From NCBI RefSeq assembly GCF_030818015.1, contig NZ_JAUSZX010000001.1, positions 1,054,001-1,118,000 of the forward strand: a DNA stretch of 64,000 bases, given 5' to 3'. This stretch comes from Arthrobacter globiformis (lineage in GTDB: Bacteria; Actinomycetota; Actinomycetes; Actinomycetales; Micrococcaceae). Below the pieces are notes generated by a model. That model had not been told where the DNA came from. It saw only the letters and a program-made list of their open reading frames with translations, and did no database searches. Below, one piece after another: positions 43,640 through 58,173 of this stretch (positions within the stretch are counted from its first letter, which is position 1; the number at the start of each line of letters is the position of its first letter). A program made the position numbers and the translations under genes.

Positions 43640-45436
43640 GTGAGTTTCAGTCCGCAAAGTCCCTTCCAGCACTTCACCCCCAAGAGCACGTTCGAGCTCA
43701 ATGCACCGGGTTTGCAGCACGATCCGCTGTGGTACCGGAAAGCGGTGTTCTATGAAGTGCTGGTCCGGGGCTTTGCGGACGCCAACGGTGACGGGTCGGG
43801 CGACTTCCACGGGCTGATCGAGAAACTCGACTACCTGCAGTGGCTGGGAGTGGACTGCCTGTGGCTGCCACCGTTTTTCCAGTCCCCCTTGCGGGACGGC
43901 GGGTATGACATCTCGGACTACAACTCCGTCCTGGACGAGTTCGGCACCATCAGCGACTTCAAGAGACTGGTGGCCGAGGCGCATGCGCGCGGCGTACGGG
44001 TCATCATCGACCTCCCGCTGAACCACACATCAGACCAGCATCCATGGTTCCAGGAGTCCAGGAAGGACCCTGAGGGTCCCTTCGGCGACTTCTACGTGTG
44101 GAGTGACACGGACGAGAAATTCCAGGACGCGCGCATCATCTTCGTGGATACCGAGGAGTCCAACTGGACCTTCGACCCCATCCGGCGGCAGTTCTTCTGG
44201 CACCGGTTCTTCAGCCACCAGCCTGACCTGAACTTCGAGAACCCGAAGGTCATCGACGCCGTGTTCGACGTCGTGCGGTTCTGGCTGGACCAAGGGATCG
44301 ACGGGTTCCGGGCGGACGCCATCCCGTACCTGTACGAGGAGGAGGGGACCAACTGCGAAAACCTCCCGGCGACACACGAGTTCCTGCGAAGGCTGCGGAA
44401 GATGGTGGACGAGAGCTACCCCGGCCGGGTCATCATCGCCGAGGCCAACCAGCCGCCCAACGAGGTGGTGGAGTACTTCGGCACCGAGGAGGAACCGGAG
44501 TGCCACATGGCCTTCCACTTCCCGATCATGCCGCGGCTCTACTACGCCCTGCGTGACCAGAAGGCCGCGCCCATCATCGAGACCATGCACGACACCCCGG
44601 ACATCCCGGAAGGTGCGCAGTGGGGAACCTTCCTGCGCAACCACGACGAACTGACCCTGGAAATGGTCACCGCGGATGAGCGGGCGGCCATGCTCGGCTG
44701 GTACGCGCCGGACCCCCGGATGCGGGCCAACATCGGTATCCGGCGCAGGCTGGCGCCGCTGCTGGACAACTCCAGGGCAGAAATCGAGCTCATCAACGCC
44801 CTGCTGCTGTCCCTGCCCGGCAGCCCGTTCCTGTACTACGGGGACGAAATCGGGATGGGCGACAACATCTGGCTCGAGGACCGTGACGCCGTCCGCACCC
44901 CCATGCAGTGGAACCCCGACCGCAACGCCGGGTTCTCCAACGCCGATCCCGGCAAGCTTTACCTCCCCGTGATCCAGTCGCTGGTCTACAACTACGCCAT
45001 GGCGAACGTGGAGGCCGAGGCTGCACATTCCGGATCGCTGCTGCGCTGGACCCGCCAGATCCTCAGCGTGCGAAAGAACCACCCGGCGTTCGGGCTCGGG
45101 GCGTTCAGGCATGTGGAGGCCGACCATGAGGTCGTGCTGGCCTATCTCCGCGAACTGCCGGAAGGGAACTCGGCGGGCGAACCGGCCGAATCCATCCTGT
45201 GCGTCTTCAACCTTTCCCAGCATCCGGTGTCCTCCACCCTGAGGCTCCCGGACTTTTCCGGCCGGGGCCTGCGGGACGTCTTCGGAGGCCAGCCGTTCCC
45301 AGGCATCAGCGATGACGGACAGCTGACCCTGACGCTGGGCAGCCACGACTTTTTCTGGCTGCGCCTGCGGGCCGCGGCCTCCAATCCAGCTTCACCCTTT
45401 ACCCAAGCGATGCCGATACTGTCGATTGAGGGATGA
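43640..45436 (+). CDS. treS: Trehalose synthase / maltose alpha-D-glucosyltransferase
   Basis: A 598-residue GH13_16 enzyme interconverting trehalose and maltose. AVFYEVLVRGFADANGDGSGDFHGL is the family start; nucleophile Asp226 (GFRADAIPYL) and acid Glu268 (VIIAEANQ) are 42 residues apart as in mycobacterial TreS, and the Asp in LRNHDELTLEMV completes the site. It supplies maltose to the maltokinase domain of the next gene. The GTG at 43640 has GGAGG upstream at the end of glgE. Its end overlaps the ribosome site of the next gene. Confidence 0.96.
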   Translation: MSFSPQSPFQHFTPKSTFELNAPGLQHDPLWYRKAVFYEVLVRGFADANGDGSGDFHGLIEKLDYLQWLGVDCLWLPPFFQSPLRDGGYDISDYNSVLDEFGTISDFKRLVAEAHARGVRVIIDLPLNHTSDQHPWFQESRKDPEGPFGDFYVWSDTDEKFQDARIIFVDTEESNWTFDPIRRQFFWHRFFSHQPDLNFENPKVIDAVFDVVRFWLDQGIDGFRADAIPYLYEEEGTNCENLPATHEFLRRLRKMVDESYPGRVIIAEANQPPNEVVEYFGTEEEPECHMAFHFPIMPRLYYALRDQKAAPIIETMHDTPDIPEGAQWGTFLRNHDELTLEMVTADERAAMLGWYAPDPRMRANIGIRRRLAPLLDNSRAEIELINALLLSLPGSPFLYYGDEIGMGDNIWLEDRDAVRTPMQWNPDRNAGFSNADPGKLYLPVIQSLVYNYAMANVEAEAAHSGSLLRWTRQILSVRKNHPAFGLGAFRHVEADHEVVLAYLRELPEGNSAGEPAESILCVFNLSQHPVSSTLRLPDFSGRGLRDVFGGQPFPGISDDGQLTLTLGSHDFFWLRLRAAASNPASPFTQAMPILSIEG

Positions 45437-45437
45437 G

Positions 45438-48400
45438 ATGACCCAAACCACACTGACACCCACACTCGAACAACTGCTCCGCGACTGGCTGCCGGCCCAG
45501 AGATGGTTCCCGGTGAAGTCGCCGGACTTCGCCCTGGCGCCGGTGGGCGGCCTGGTCCTGGATGATGCCACCGGCCAGGCCGGCCTGGAGGTGTTCCTCG
45601 CTTCCGTTGAGTCAAAAACGGCCGACGGCGTCTCCCGCACCGACGTTGTCCAGATCCCGCTCAGCTACCGCAGCCAGCCGCTGCCGGGAGCCGAACGGGC
45701 CCTGATCGGTGAAAGCGACGACGCCGGGCTTGGGCACCGCTGGGTCTACGATGCCGTCCATGACCCCGCCTTCATTGCCGCGTGGCTGGATCTGATCCGA
45801 AAAGAGGAAACCACCGGCACCGCCAGCGGCCACCTTTCCGGGGCCGGGCAACCGCTGCCGCAGGCCTCCGGAACGGTTCGTGTCCTGTCCGGCGAGCAGT
45901 CCAACACGTCGGTGATTGTGGACGACGGCGACTCCGCGGCAATCGTGAAGTTCTTCCGTGTGCTTTCCGCCGGGCGCAACCCGGAGGTGGAGGTTGGCGC
46001 GGCACTGTCCGCGGCCCGCACCTCGGAGGTCCCTGCCACGCTGGGCTGGGTCACCGGCGAGTGGTACCCGCAGGGGCAACTTCCCGAGTCCGCATCGGGC
46101 GGACGTTTCCAGGGCGAACTGGCGGTGGCCCACGAATTCCTGGCCGGCGGCCGGGACGCGTGGCGGCTCGCCGTGGAGGCGGCGGCCGGGGGAGTGGACT
46201 TCACGGCCGAGGCGCATGCCCTTGGCCATGCGACCGCCACTGTCCACCGCAGGCTTGCGGAAACACTGGGTGTTTCGGCCGAAGCGGTTCCGGGCGGGGA
46301 TATTGCCCCCGGAGTAGCCCGGCGCGTCCGCCAGATGTGGGCGGAGGCGGGGCCCGCCGTCGGACCTTACGAAGAAGGGCTGGAGAGCCTGCTCAGCAGG
46401 CTCGAAGGCACCCCGGCCGGCGCGCTTCAGCGCATCCACGGCGACCTCCACCTCGGCCAGATCCTCCAGGTACCCGGCGCCGAAGGCGGCCATGACCGGT
46501 GGGCCATCCTCGACTTCGAGGGGGAGCCGCTCCGGCCAATCTCCGAGCGCAACTTCCCCGACGACCCGCTTCGGGACGTGACGGGCATGCTTCGCTCCTT
46601 CGACTACGCGGCGGGCGCCGCCGAACGCGAACGGCCGGACGTCCGTGTCCCGGAATCCTGGGTGGACGACTGCACCGAGGCCTTCCTGGCAGGCTACGCG
46701 GAAGTAACTCCCGGAACGGTGGACCGTAATTCGCCGCTCTTTGTGGCATTGTGGCTGGACAAGGCGCTCTACGAAGTCGTGTATGAGTTGCGCAACCGGC
46801 CCGGCTGGCTGGCCATTCCGGTGAATGCGGCTAGGCGGCTCCTCAGCACTAAAAGCTCCGGCGAACCGGCCGGAGCAGCAGCGGAAGGTAAGAACATGAC
46901 AGGCTCTGCACACACCGACAGCCCCCACGCACCGTTGCACGTGGACGCGCACACGCTCTCACGCGTCGGGGCCGGTGAACACCACGCTCCGCACTCGGTG
47001 CTTGGTGCCCATTTGGACAACTACGGTCACGTGACCGTCCGCACCGTCAAGCACCTTGCGGAGGCGGTCAACGTGGTGACCCAAGCCGGAACCGTGCCCA
47101 TGACCCACGAGACCGACGGCGTCTGGGTGGCGGTACTGGAGCCGCTGCAGCACGGCCACGTGCCGGACTACCGGCTTGAGGTGACCTACGAAGGTGCCGA
47201 ACCGGTCACCGTGGACGATCCGTACCGGTACCTTCCCACGGTGGGCGAAGTGGACCTGCACCTGATCGGCGAAGGACGCCACGAGAAGCTCTGGACCGTG
47301 CTGGGCGCCCACGTGCAGCACTATAAGTCCTCGATGGGCGACATTGACGGCGTGTCCTTTGCCGTGTGGGCCCCCAACGCCGAAGCGGTCCGGGTCAAGG
47401 GCGATTTCAACGCCTGGGACGGGCGGGAAAACTCGCTGCGCTCCCTGGGCTCCTCGGGCGTCTGGGAACTGTTCATCCCGGGTGTCCCGGCCGGCGCCTG
47501 CTACAAGTACGAAATCAAGACCAAGGGCGGCTACTGGGTGGAGAAGGCCGACCCGCTGGCCTTCGGCACCGAGGTGCCCCCGCTCACCGCTTCGAGGGTT
47601 GTCGAGTCCCACTACCAGTTCCAGGACGCGGACTGGATGAAGGAACGCGCCGCGCGGGATCCGCACAACTCGCCCATGAGCGTCTACGAGGTCCACCTCG
47701 GATCCTGGCGGCTGGGGCTTAGCTACCGCGAGCTGGCCAAGGAACTCGTGGAGTACGTGAAGTGGCTCGGCTTCAGCCATGTCGAGTTCATGCCCGTGGC
47801 CGAGCATCCCTTCGGCGGCTCCTGGGGCTACCAGGTCACCTCCTACTACGCACCGACGTCGCGCTTCGGGCATCCCGATGAGTTCCGCTTCCTGGTGGAC
47901 TCGCTCCACCAGGCAGGCATCGGCGTGATCCTGGACTGGGTGCCGGCGCACTTTCCGAAGGACAACTGGGCTCTGGCGCAGTTTGACGGGCAGCCGCTCT
48001 ACGAGCACGCTGACCCGAACCTTGGCGAGCACCCGGACTGGGGCACCCTCATCTTCGACTTCGGGCGCACCGAAGTCCGGAACTTCCTCGTGGCCAACGC
48101 GCTCTACTGGCTCGATGAGTTCCACATCGACGGCCTCCGCGTGGACGCCGTCGCCTCCATGCTGTACCTGGACTACTCACGGGAGCACGGCCAGTGGCAG
48201 CCCAACCGGTTCGGCGGCCGCGAAAACCTGGAGGCCATCTCCTTCCTCCAGGAGGCCAACGCCACGGTGTACAAGACGCACCCCGGCGCGGTGATGATCG
48301 CCGAGGAATCCACGGCCTTCCCGGGCGTCACCGCACCTACCAGCCAAGGCGGCCTCGGCTTCGGCCTCAAGTGGAACATGGGCTGGATGCACGACTCGCT

Positions 48401-49316
48401 CAAGTACGCCTCCGAAGACCCCGTCAACCGCAAGTGGCACCACGGCACGGTCACGTTCTCCATGGTCTATGCCTTCACGGAAAACTTCCTGCTGCCCATC
48501 AGCCACGATGAGGTTGTCCACGGCAAGGGCTCGATGCTCCGCAAGATGCCCGGCGACCGCTGGCAGCAGCTGGCCAACCTCCGCGCCTTCCTCGGCTACC
48601 AGTGGGCGCACCCGGGCAAACAGCTGATCTTCATGGGTACGGAATTCGGCCAGGAAGCCGAGTGGTCCGAACAGCACGGCCTCGACTGGTGGCTGGCTGA
48701 CATCCCGGCGCACCGGGGCATTCAGATGCTGCTCAAGGACCTCAACGAACTGTACAAGTCGACGCCGGCCCTGTACGCCCGGGACAACGAACCCGGCGGG
48801 TTCCAGTGGATCAACGGGGCCGACGCCGACCGCAACGTCCTGACCTTTGTCCGCTGGGACACCGAGGGCAACCCGCTGGTCTGCGCCGTCAACTTCTCCG
48901 GCGGGCCGCACAAGGAGTACGCCCTGGGCGTGCCGTCCACCGGAGCGTGGACCGAGGTGCTGAACACCGACTCCGAGGACTACGGCGGATCGGGCGTCCT
49001 TAACGGCGGGACGCTGACCGCGGCGGACGAGGGAATCGACGGCCAGCCGGCAACACTTACGGTTACGCTGCCACCGCTGGGCGCCACGTACTTCCGGCCG
49101 GCCGATGCCAACGTGATCACCACGCCGGCTGCCGCCAAGGCCAAAGCCACTGAGGCTGGATCCGTCTTTGCCGGGCCCACGGCTGCTGGGGCCCGAGGTG
49201 CTGAGACCCACGGTGCTGAAGCCGGGGGTGTTGAACCGAAGGGTGTTGAACCGAAGGGTGTCGACCCTAAGGGTGAGACGGGGAAGGCTGCCTTGCCCGG
49301 CGGGCCCCTCGTCTGA
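45438..49316 (+). CDS. glgB: Maltokinase-branching enzyme fusion (Mak::GlgB)
   Basis: A 1292-residue two-enzyme fusion. Residues about 1-470 are maltokinase: N-terminal cap (LLRDWLPAQRWFPVKS), kinase motif IHGDLHLGQIL and metal motif ILDFEGEP. After a linker, residues from about 487 form a complete GlgB: N1 and CBM48 domains, VYEVHLGSWR, nucleophile Asp903 (GLRVDAVASM), acid Glu956 (VMIAEEST) and ISHDEVVHGK. It phosphorylates maltose for GlgE and branches the product. An internal ATG at 46896 with GGAAGG 7 bp upstream could also give free GlgB. The tail has G-V-E-P-K repeats. ATG 45438 is favoured over TTG 45426. Confidence 0.95.
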   Translation: MTQTTLTPTLEQLLRDWLPAQRWFPVKSPDFALAPVGGLVLDDATGQAGLEVFLASVESKTADGVSRTDVVQIPLSYRSQPLPGAERALIGESDDAGLGHRWVYDAVHDPAFIAAWLDLIRKEETTGTASGHLSGAGQPLPQASGTVRVLSGEQSNTSVIVDDGDSAAIVKFFRVLSAGRNPEVEVGAALSAARTSEVPATLGWVTGEWYPQGQLPESASGGRFQGELAVAHEFLAGGRDAWRLAVEAAAGGVDFTAEAHALGHATATVHRRLAETLGVSAEAVPGGDIAPGVARRVRQMWAEAGPAVGPYEEGLESLLSRLEGTPAGALQRIHGDLHLGQILQVPGAEGGHDRWAILDFEGEPLRPISERNFPDDPLRDVTGMLRSFDYAAGAAERERPDVRVPESWVDDCTEAFLAGYAEVTPGTVDRNSPLFVALWLDKALYEVVYELRNRPGWLAIPVNAARRLLSTKSSGEPAGAAAEGKNMTGSAHTDSPHAPLHVDAHTLSRVGAGEHHAPHSVLGAHLDNYGHVTVRTVKHLAEAVNVVTQAGTVPMTHETDGVWVAVLEPLQHGHVPDYRLEVTYEGAEPVTVDDPYRYLPTVGEVDLHLIGEGRHEKLWTVLGAHVQHYKSSMGDIDGVSFAVWAPNAEAVRVKGDFNAWDGRENSLRSLGSSGVWELFIPGVPAGACYKYEIKTKGGYWVEKADPLAFGTEVPPLTASRVVESHYQFQDADWMKERAARDPHNSPMSVYEVHLGSWRLGLSYRELAKELVEYVKWLGFSHVEFMPVAEHPFGGSWGYQVTSYYAPTSRFGHPDEFRFLVDSLHQAGIGVILDWVPAHFPKDNWALAQFDGQPLYEHADPNLGEHPDWGTLIFDFGRTEVRNFLVANALYWLDEFHIDGLRVDAVASMLYLDYSREHGQWQPNRFGGRENLEAISFLQEANATVYKTHPGAVMIAEESTAFPGVTAPTSQGGLGFGLKWNMGWMHDSLKYASEDPVNRKWHHGTVTFSMVYAFTENFLLPISHDEVVHGKGSMLRKMPGDRWQQLANLRAFLGYQWAHPGKQLIFMGTEFGQEAEWSEQHGLDWWLADIPAHRGIQMLLKDLNELYKSTPALYARDNEPGGFQWINGADADRNVLTFVRWDTEGNPLVCAVNFSGGPHKEYALGVPSTGAWTEVLNTDSEDYGGSGVLNGGTLTAADEGIDGQPATLTVTLPPLGATYFRPADANVITTPAAAKAKATEAGSVFAGPTAAGARGAETHGAEAGGVEPKGVEPKGVDPKGETGKAALPGGPLV
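49227..49271 (+). repeat. 15-bp tandem repeat in the 3' end of mak::glgB
   Basis: Three units (GGTGTTGAACCGAAG twice, then a diverged copy) encode G-V-E-P-K/G-V-D-P-K in the non-catalytic tail. Confidence 0.8.
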
Positions 49317-49377
49317 GTCCCGGCGGGTGATCTAAGATCCGGCCGCAGCCACCACGGCGGTCGTTTCACCAGAAGGA

Positions 49378-49407
49378 GGGCCCGGAATCCCTTGGGGTTC
49401 CGGGCCC
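49378..49407 (+). terminator. Probable terminator after mak::glgB
   Basis: GGGCCCGGAA (49378-49387) pairs with TTCCGGGCCC (49398-49407); no T-tract. Confidence 0.65.
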
Positions 49408-49429
49408 ACCCGGCGTTGGGTTGCCCCGG

Positions 49430-49458
49430 TTGGCATTCCGTCGAAGTGGTGGTATAGT
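49430..49458 (+). promoter_or_regulatory. rrn promoter
   Basis: TTGGCA (49430-49435), exact 17-bp spacer, TATAGT (49453-49458). This is the best consensus promoter in the window and lies 342 bp before 16S. Confidence 0.75.
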
Positions 49459-49799
49459 TTATTTCCGCGCCGCTCCCCGGAGCGAGTCGGTAGGGTGATC
49501 CGGAAGCCAGAGGCTGGGCCGGACGAAAACCGCCGGTTTGACTCGGATGAAGCGAGCGGGTAAGTTTGAAAAGTTGCTCCGGAGCGATCCTGAACGTTGG
49601 TTTGGGTGGTGCCGGGTGTGTCTGTTGTTTGAGAACTCAATAGTGTGCCAAGTTTGTTGATACCGATTTTTTATTAAATTGGTTGAATTTGCCGGGCTGC
49701 CCACCCCCGTGGTGTGGCCTGGTGTTTTTGGCTGGTTTCAAATTTTGTGCAGCCTTCGTTCCTGTTATTTCCGGGGGTGTTGGTTGTGTCTGTTTTTCT
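49459..49799 (+). other. rRNA leader with boxA-like motif and 16S processing arm
   Basis: No gene. TTGTTTGAGAACTCAATAGTG at 49625-49645 is the actinobacterial boxA-like leader motif. CTCAATAGTGTGCCAA (49636-49651) can pair fully, counting G-U pairs, with TTGGCACACTGTTGGG at 51548-51563 beyond 16S, forming the pre-16S processing stem. Confidence 0.65.
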
Positions 49800-54966
<5,167 letters not shown>

Positions 54967-55183
54967 ACACACCATCCCGCAAACGGATTCAAAAGCGTTT
55001 GCAACCAGGGATGGTAAAAAGATAACAAGACTGCTTGCGTCCACTATGTGGTTCCCAACCAACAAACCCGTTGCTTGAGAACCGACAAAATTGAATAACA
55101 ACACCACACCTGCCTCACCAGGCAGGAAGGTTGTAACCACAAAGATTTCCCCGTCACGGCCCGGCCGCGGCGGAGGAGCAAGG
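54967..55183 (+). other. 23S-5S spacer
   Basis: No gene. TGCTTGCGTCCACTATGTGGTTC at 55032-55054 is complementary over 23 bp (two G-U pairs) to 51707-51729, closing the pre-23S stem. A third, weaker boxA-like word (TTGCTTGAGAACC) is near 55071. Confidence 0.7.
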
Positions 55184-55303
55184 GTTACGGCGGTCATAGC
55201 GTGGGGGAAACGCCCGGTCCCATTCCGAACCCGGAAGCTAAGACCCACAGCGCCGATGGTACTGCACCCGGGAGGGTGTGGGAGAGTAGGTCACCGCCGG
55301 ACA
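55184..55303 (+). rRNA. rrf: 5S ribosomal RNA
   Basis: About 120 nt. GTTACGGCGGT at the 5' end pairs with ACCGCCGGACAC at the 3' end; the central CCGAACCCGGAAGCTAAG and GCGCCGATGGTACTGC segments are standard. Ends are accurate to a few bases. Confidence 0.95.
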
Positions 55304-55314
55304 CTATTTACGGC

Positions 55315-55352
55315 TCAGGCCCCGACGATGAACGTCGGGGCCTGACCCTTTT
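55315..55352 (+). terminator. rrn operon terminator
   Basis: TCAGGCCCCGACG (55315-55327) pairs perfectly with CGTCGGGGCCTGA (55333-55345), followed by CCCTTTTAA. Confidence 0.9.
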
Positions 55353-55474
55353 AACATCAAGGGCGTCACACCCTCCCTCACATCCCGCTGCTTTTTCCTC
55401 AACGCTCCCTCAGATCCTGCCGCATGCTGGTAGATGCCCCAGGCGGCGCTTACCGAGTCGACCGGTGCCGGGTG

Positions 55475-56383
55475 TTACCGCCAGAATTCGCTGAGCTGCT
55501 CGCCAAGGGCTCTGCCTTGGTTGTAGCCAGCTCGAGCCGCGGGCGGACGAAGCGACAGATCCATCGCATTGGCGCCGAACATGTTCTCGGAGTTGCTGTC
55601 CGGGAAGATCGTTTCGACCCTGCTACCGCGTGCGCGCAGTTCGGCGACTTGGGTTGCGAGATCCATGCCCCACTCCAGCGGCATCCGCGATCTGCCGCCG
55701 AACGGTGACAGCACCAGCACCCGCCCGTGTCCAGCCGCCAGGTCGGCGTTCTCACTGCGTCGATAGCCGCCGTTGATGTATCCGTTCCCGCCGATCCTGT
55801 AGGGCCCTCCGAAGCCGTTGCTGGTGCTGGCGGCGACGGCGTCCACCAGATCGATTCCGCTGTGACGGTCGAACACGACCGGTTCCCCGGTATGCGCATC
55901 GACAGCCGCGATCAGCATAGGCTGTTGCGGCCAGTGCCGGCTGGGCAGCCGGGCCGCGACGATGTCGCGCCAGCGCGTCTGGCTGGAGCCGTCGGACGCG
56001 TCCATTTCGAGCGCCGCGGCGCCCATCCTGCGGCGCATGTCGGACGCATCCTGAGCAGAACCGATGATCTCGTTCGACCACTCCATGTAGGTCGGCCCCG
56101 CGAGACTCGGAGCGTGTCTCCTGTCCGATCCGGCGTGGCCGGCCCGTGGCTGAGGCACCTCGGCGAGGATGGCGGCATACAGTTCGGCCGGCCTTGTCCC
56201 GCTGGTGATCTGGGCAGCAACCGTCGATCCTGCCGACGTCCCGATGATGAGGTCGGCCTCGGTTACATCGACCCCGGCATCGGACAGGCCGGCGATGAGA
56301 CCGAGCTCCCAGGCATTGCCTGCCGCTCCGGCACCGGCGAGGACCAAGGCCCGCTTGTTTGTCGAAGAAGGTGTTGCGTTCAT
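55475..56383 (-). CDS. Patatin-like phospholipase family protein, catalytic Asp replaced by Asn
   Basis: A 302-residue protein with the patatin glycine-rich oxyanion loop VLAGAGAAGNAWELGLIAGL and nucleophile Ser50 in IIGTSAGS. The second dyad residue normally lies in D-G-[AG]; here the motif reads YINGGYRRSENADL, so Asn204 (codon AAC) takes the place of Asp, and activity may be weak or absent. The ATG at 56383 gives the normal N-terminus; the longer frame adds 13 residues. It stands alone after the rrn operon. Substrate unknown. Confidence 0.85.
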   Translation of the reverse strand: MNATPSSTNKRALVLAGAGAAGNAWELGLIAGLSDAGVDVTEADLIIGTSAGSTVAAQITSGTRPAELYAAILAEVPQPRAGHAGSDRRHAPSLAGPTYMEWSNEIIGSAQDASDMRRRMGAAALEMDASDGSSQTRWRDIVAARLPSRHWPQQPMLIAAVDAHTGEPVVFDRHSGIDLVDAVAASTSNGFGGPYRIGGNGYINGGYRRSENADLAAGHGRVLVLSPFGGRSRMPLEWGMDLATQVAELRARGSRVETIFPDSNSENMFGANAMDLSLRPPAARAGYNQGRALGEQLSEFWR

Positions 56384-56660
56384 GGGAGTCGCCTTTCGCG
56401 GAATGACTGTCGGGCCTCCCAATTGCGACTACCCCAGTCGCGCGATCGTCCCCTGCAGGGGAGCGCCCACTACGGATACTGCGTACATGGGTCTCACCTC
56501 CTGCCGATGGACAACGATCACGGGAATAATCGCACACCTTCGTCGCGGTGCGCAATCGGCATCAAGCCGGTTGCCGTGTCGTTGTCGAACGCTACAGCCT
56601 CACCTGTGACGGGTGATGTGAGGGAGGATCCGGCGGGGTGGGCCGGTAGAGTTGGTAGCC
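56384..56660. other. Intergenic region
   Basis: Divergent promoter region without a visible gene. It has a perfect 14-bp palindrome TCCCCTGCAGGGGA (56449-56462). TAGAGT at 56647-56652 is a likely -10 for the downstream SRPBCC gene, 8 bp before its ATG. Confidence 0.5.
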
Positions 56661-57149
56661 ATGGATAATCTCTTCAGCCACGCCGCCGGCAGCGATGTGC
56701 CCGAGCCCGCAGTCAGCCTGGACCCCGTCATCTGCACGGTGGTGGTCCCCGGACCTGTGTCCCGGGCATTCATGGGCTTCACCGACCACACGCATCTCTG
56801 GTGGCCCATGGAGACCAACAGCGTGTACGGACCCGGCTCCCACGTGGAGTTCGAGGAGAACCTGATCGTGGAGACCGCCGATGACGGCCGCAGCGCAATC
56901 TGGGGAACCATTGACGATTGGCAGCCTCCGCTGTCCTTCCACGCATCCTGGTACCCCGGCAGCACCGCGCTGTGGTCCACAGAGCTTCGTGTTGTGTTCC
57001 GGGGTGTGGACGAAGGCACAGAAGTACGGGCGGTCCACGACGGCTGGGAAGGCGCAGAGGATCCGGCCGGCACCCGTGCCGGTTGGGAGAGGGACTGGCC
57101 GGAAGTGCTGAGCCGGTACGTCAGATTCATGGGCGGCACTTCAGAGTAG
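56661..57149 (+). CDS. SRPBCC-family protein (AHSA1-like)
   Basis: A 162-residue START-like protein: VVPGPVSRAFMGFTDHTHLWWP and the later TEVRAVHDGWEGAEDP, AGWERDWPEVLSRYVRFM are typical of the AHSA1/activator of Hsp90-like branch of SRPBCC proteins in actinobacteria. Ligand unknown. ATG 56661 is preferred over the GTG nine bases upstream because of its position relative to the -10 hexamer. It converges with the lacI gene with 7 bp between them. Confidence 0.88.
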   Translation: MDNLFSHAAGSDVPEPAVSLDPVICTVVVPGPVSRAFMGFTDHTHLWWPMETNSVYGPGSHVEFEENLIVETADDGRSAIWGTIDDWQPPLSFHASWYPGSTALWSTELRVVFRGVDEGTEVRAVHDGWEGAEDPAGTRAGWERDWPEVLSRYVRFMGGTSE

Positions 57150-57156
57150 TGCGGTC

Positions 57157-58170
57157 CTACGACGGGGGTACCGCCGTGCTCCGCCGAATGACAAACCGCG
57201 TTGGGTATTCGGTGTTCACGACGGCGCTCTCCGCTCCGGCGTCGAACTCCTCGAGCAGCAGGCGCACCGCCAATGCTCCCTGGCCCCGCGGATCCTGATC
57301 GATCGTGGTCAGGCCGAACAGTTCCCCCAGTTCGTGTCCGTCCAGGCCGATGACTGACAGGTCTTCGGGCACCCGGAGCCCGAAGTCCCGGGCGGCCAGG
57401 ATGGTTCCTATCGCCGTCTCGTCCGAGGCAGCAAAGACTGCCGTTGGCCGTTCCGAAGTTCCGCCGAGAAGGTCCCGCGCGACGGCGTAGGCACCCTCGA
57501 TGGTGAAGTCCGCCCTGACCACCCACGAGGAACGCAGGGGGAGTCCTGCGGCCGTCATTGCCTTCTCATAGCCTGCTCGCCGGGTACTCGGGATCTTGAA
57601 ATCATGCTCGTATACCGAGTCGCCCGTGAGGTGCGCGATCCGCCGGTGGCCGAGCCGGATGAGGTGGTTGACCGCTGACTCTGCCAGACCATGGTCGTCT
57701 ATTCGGATGGTGGAAGCTCCGGGCAGCGGTCCGCCGATGCCCACGAGCGGACGGTTGATGGCGAGCATCTGGCCGATCTCCTCCTCCGTCAGCGCCAGCG
57801 CCACCGCGATGACCGCATCCACGCGTTTCCGCAGCAGGAAATCCTGGAGGATACTCCGCCGCCGGACCGGCCCCTCCGTGATGTTGTAGAGCGTCAGGTC
57901 ATAGCCGGCGTCGAGGAGAGCAGCCGAAATGCCTTCCACCACGGACGAGAAGTACCAGCGGCGGACTGTGGGGACCACGAGGCCGATGTTGCGGGTACGG
58001 CCGGAGGCGAGGCTGGATGCCTGGTAGGAGGGAACGAAACCGAGCTCGGCCGCTGCCGCCCTGGCACGCTCGCGGCTCGCGGTGGACACATGGCCCTTGC
58101 CGCTCAAGGCGCGGGAAACGGTGGCTATGGAAAGCCCTGCCCGTTCCGCAACGTCCTTGATGCCGGCCAT
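57157..58170 (-). CDS. LacI-family transcriptional regulator
   Basis: A 337-residue repressor. The N-terminal helix-turn-helix and hinge read IKDVAERAGLSIATVSRALSGKGHVSTASRERARAAAAELGF; the rest is a periplasmic-binding-protein-like sugar domain (IGLVVPTVRRWYFSSVVEGISAALL, IGLDGHELGELFGLTTIDQ). It starts 3 bp after the alpha-glucosidase stop, so it is the second gene of that operon and very likely represses it through the operators at 59957 and 60035. The inducer is probably an alpha-glucoside. Confidence 0.94.
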   Translation of the reverse strand: MAGIKDVAERAGLSIATVSRALSGKGHVSTASRERARAAAAELGFVPSYQASSLASGRTRNIGLVVPTVRRWYFSSVVEGISAALLDAGYDLTLYNITEGPVRRRSILQDFLLRKRVDAVIAVALALTEEEIGQMLAINRPLVGIGGPLPGASTIRIDDHGLAESAVNHLIRLGHRRIAHLTGDSVYEHDFKIPSTRRAGYEKAMTAAGLPLRSSWVVRADFTIEGAYAVARDLLGGTSERPTAVFAASDETAIGTILAARDFGLRVPEDLSVIGLDGHELGELFGLTTIDQDPRGQGALAVRLLLEEFDAGAESAVVNTEYPTRFVIRRSTAVPPS

Positions 58171-58173
58171 GTC

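Noticed and set aside
49227..49271. Short tandem repeat as a CRISPR array
   Set aside because: Units are contiguous without spacers and encode amino-acid repeats at the end of mak::glgB.
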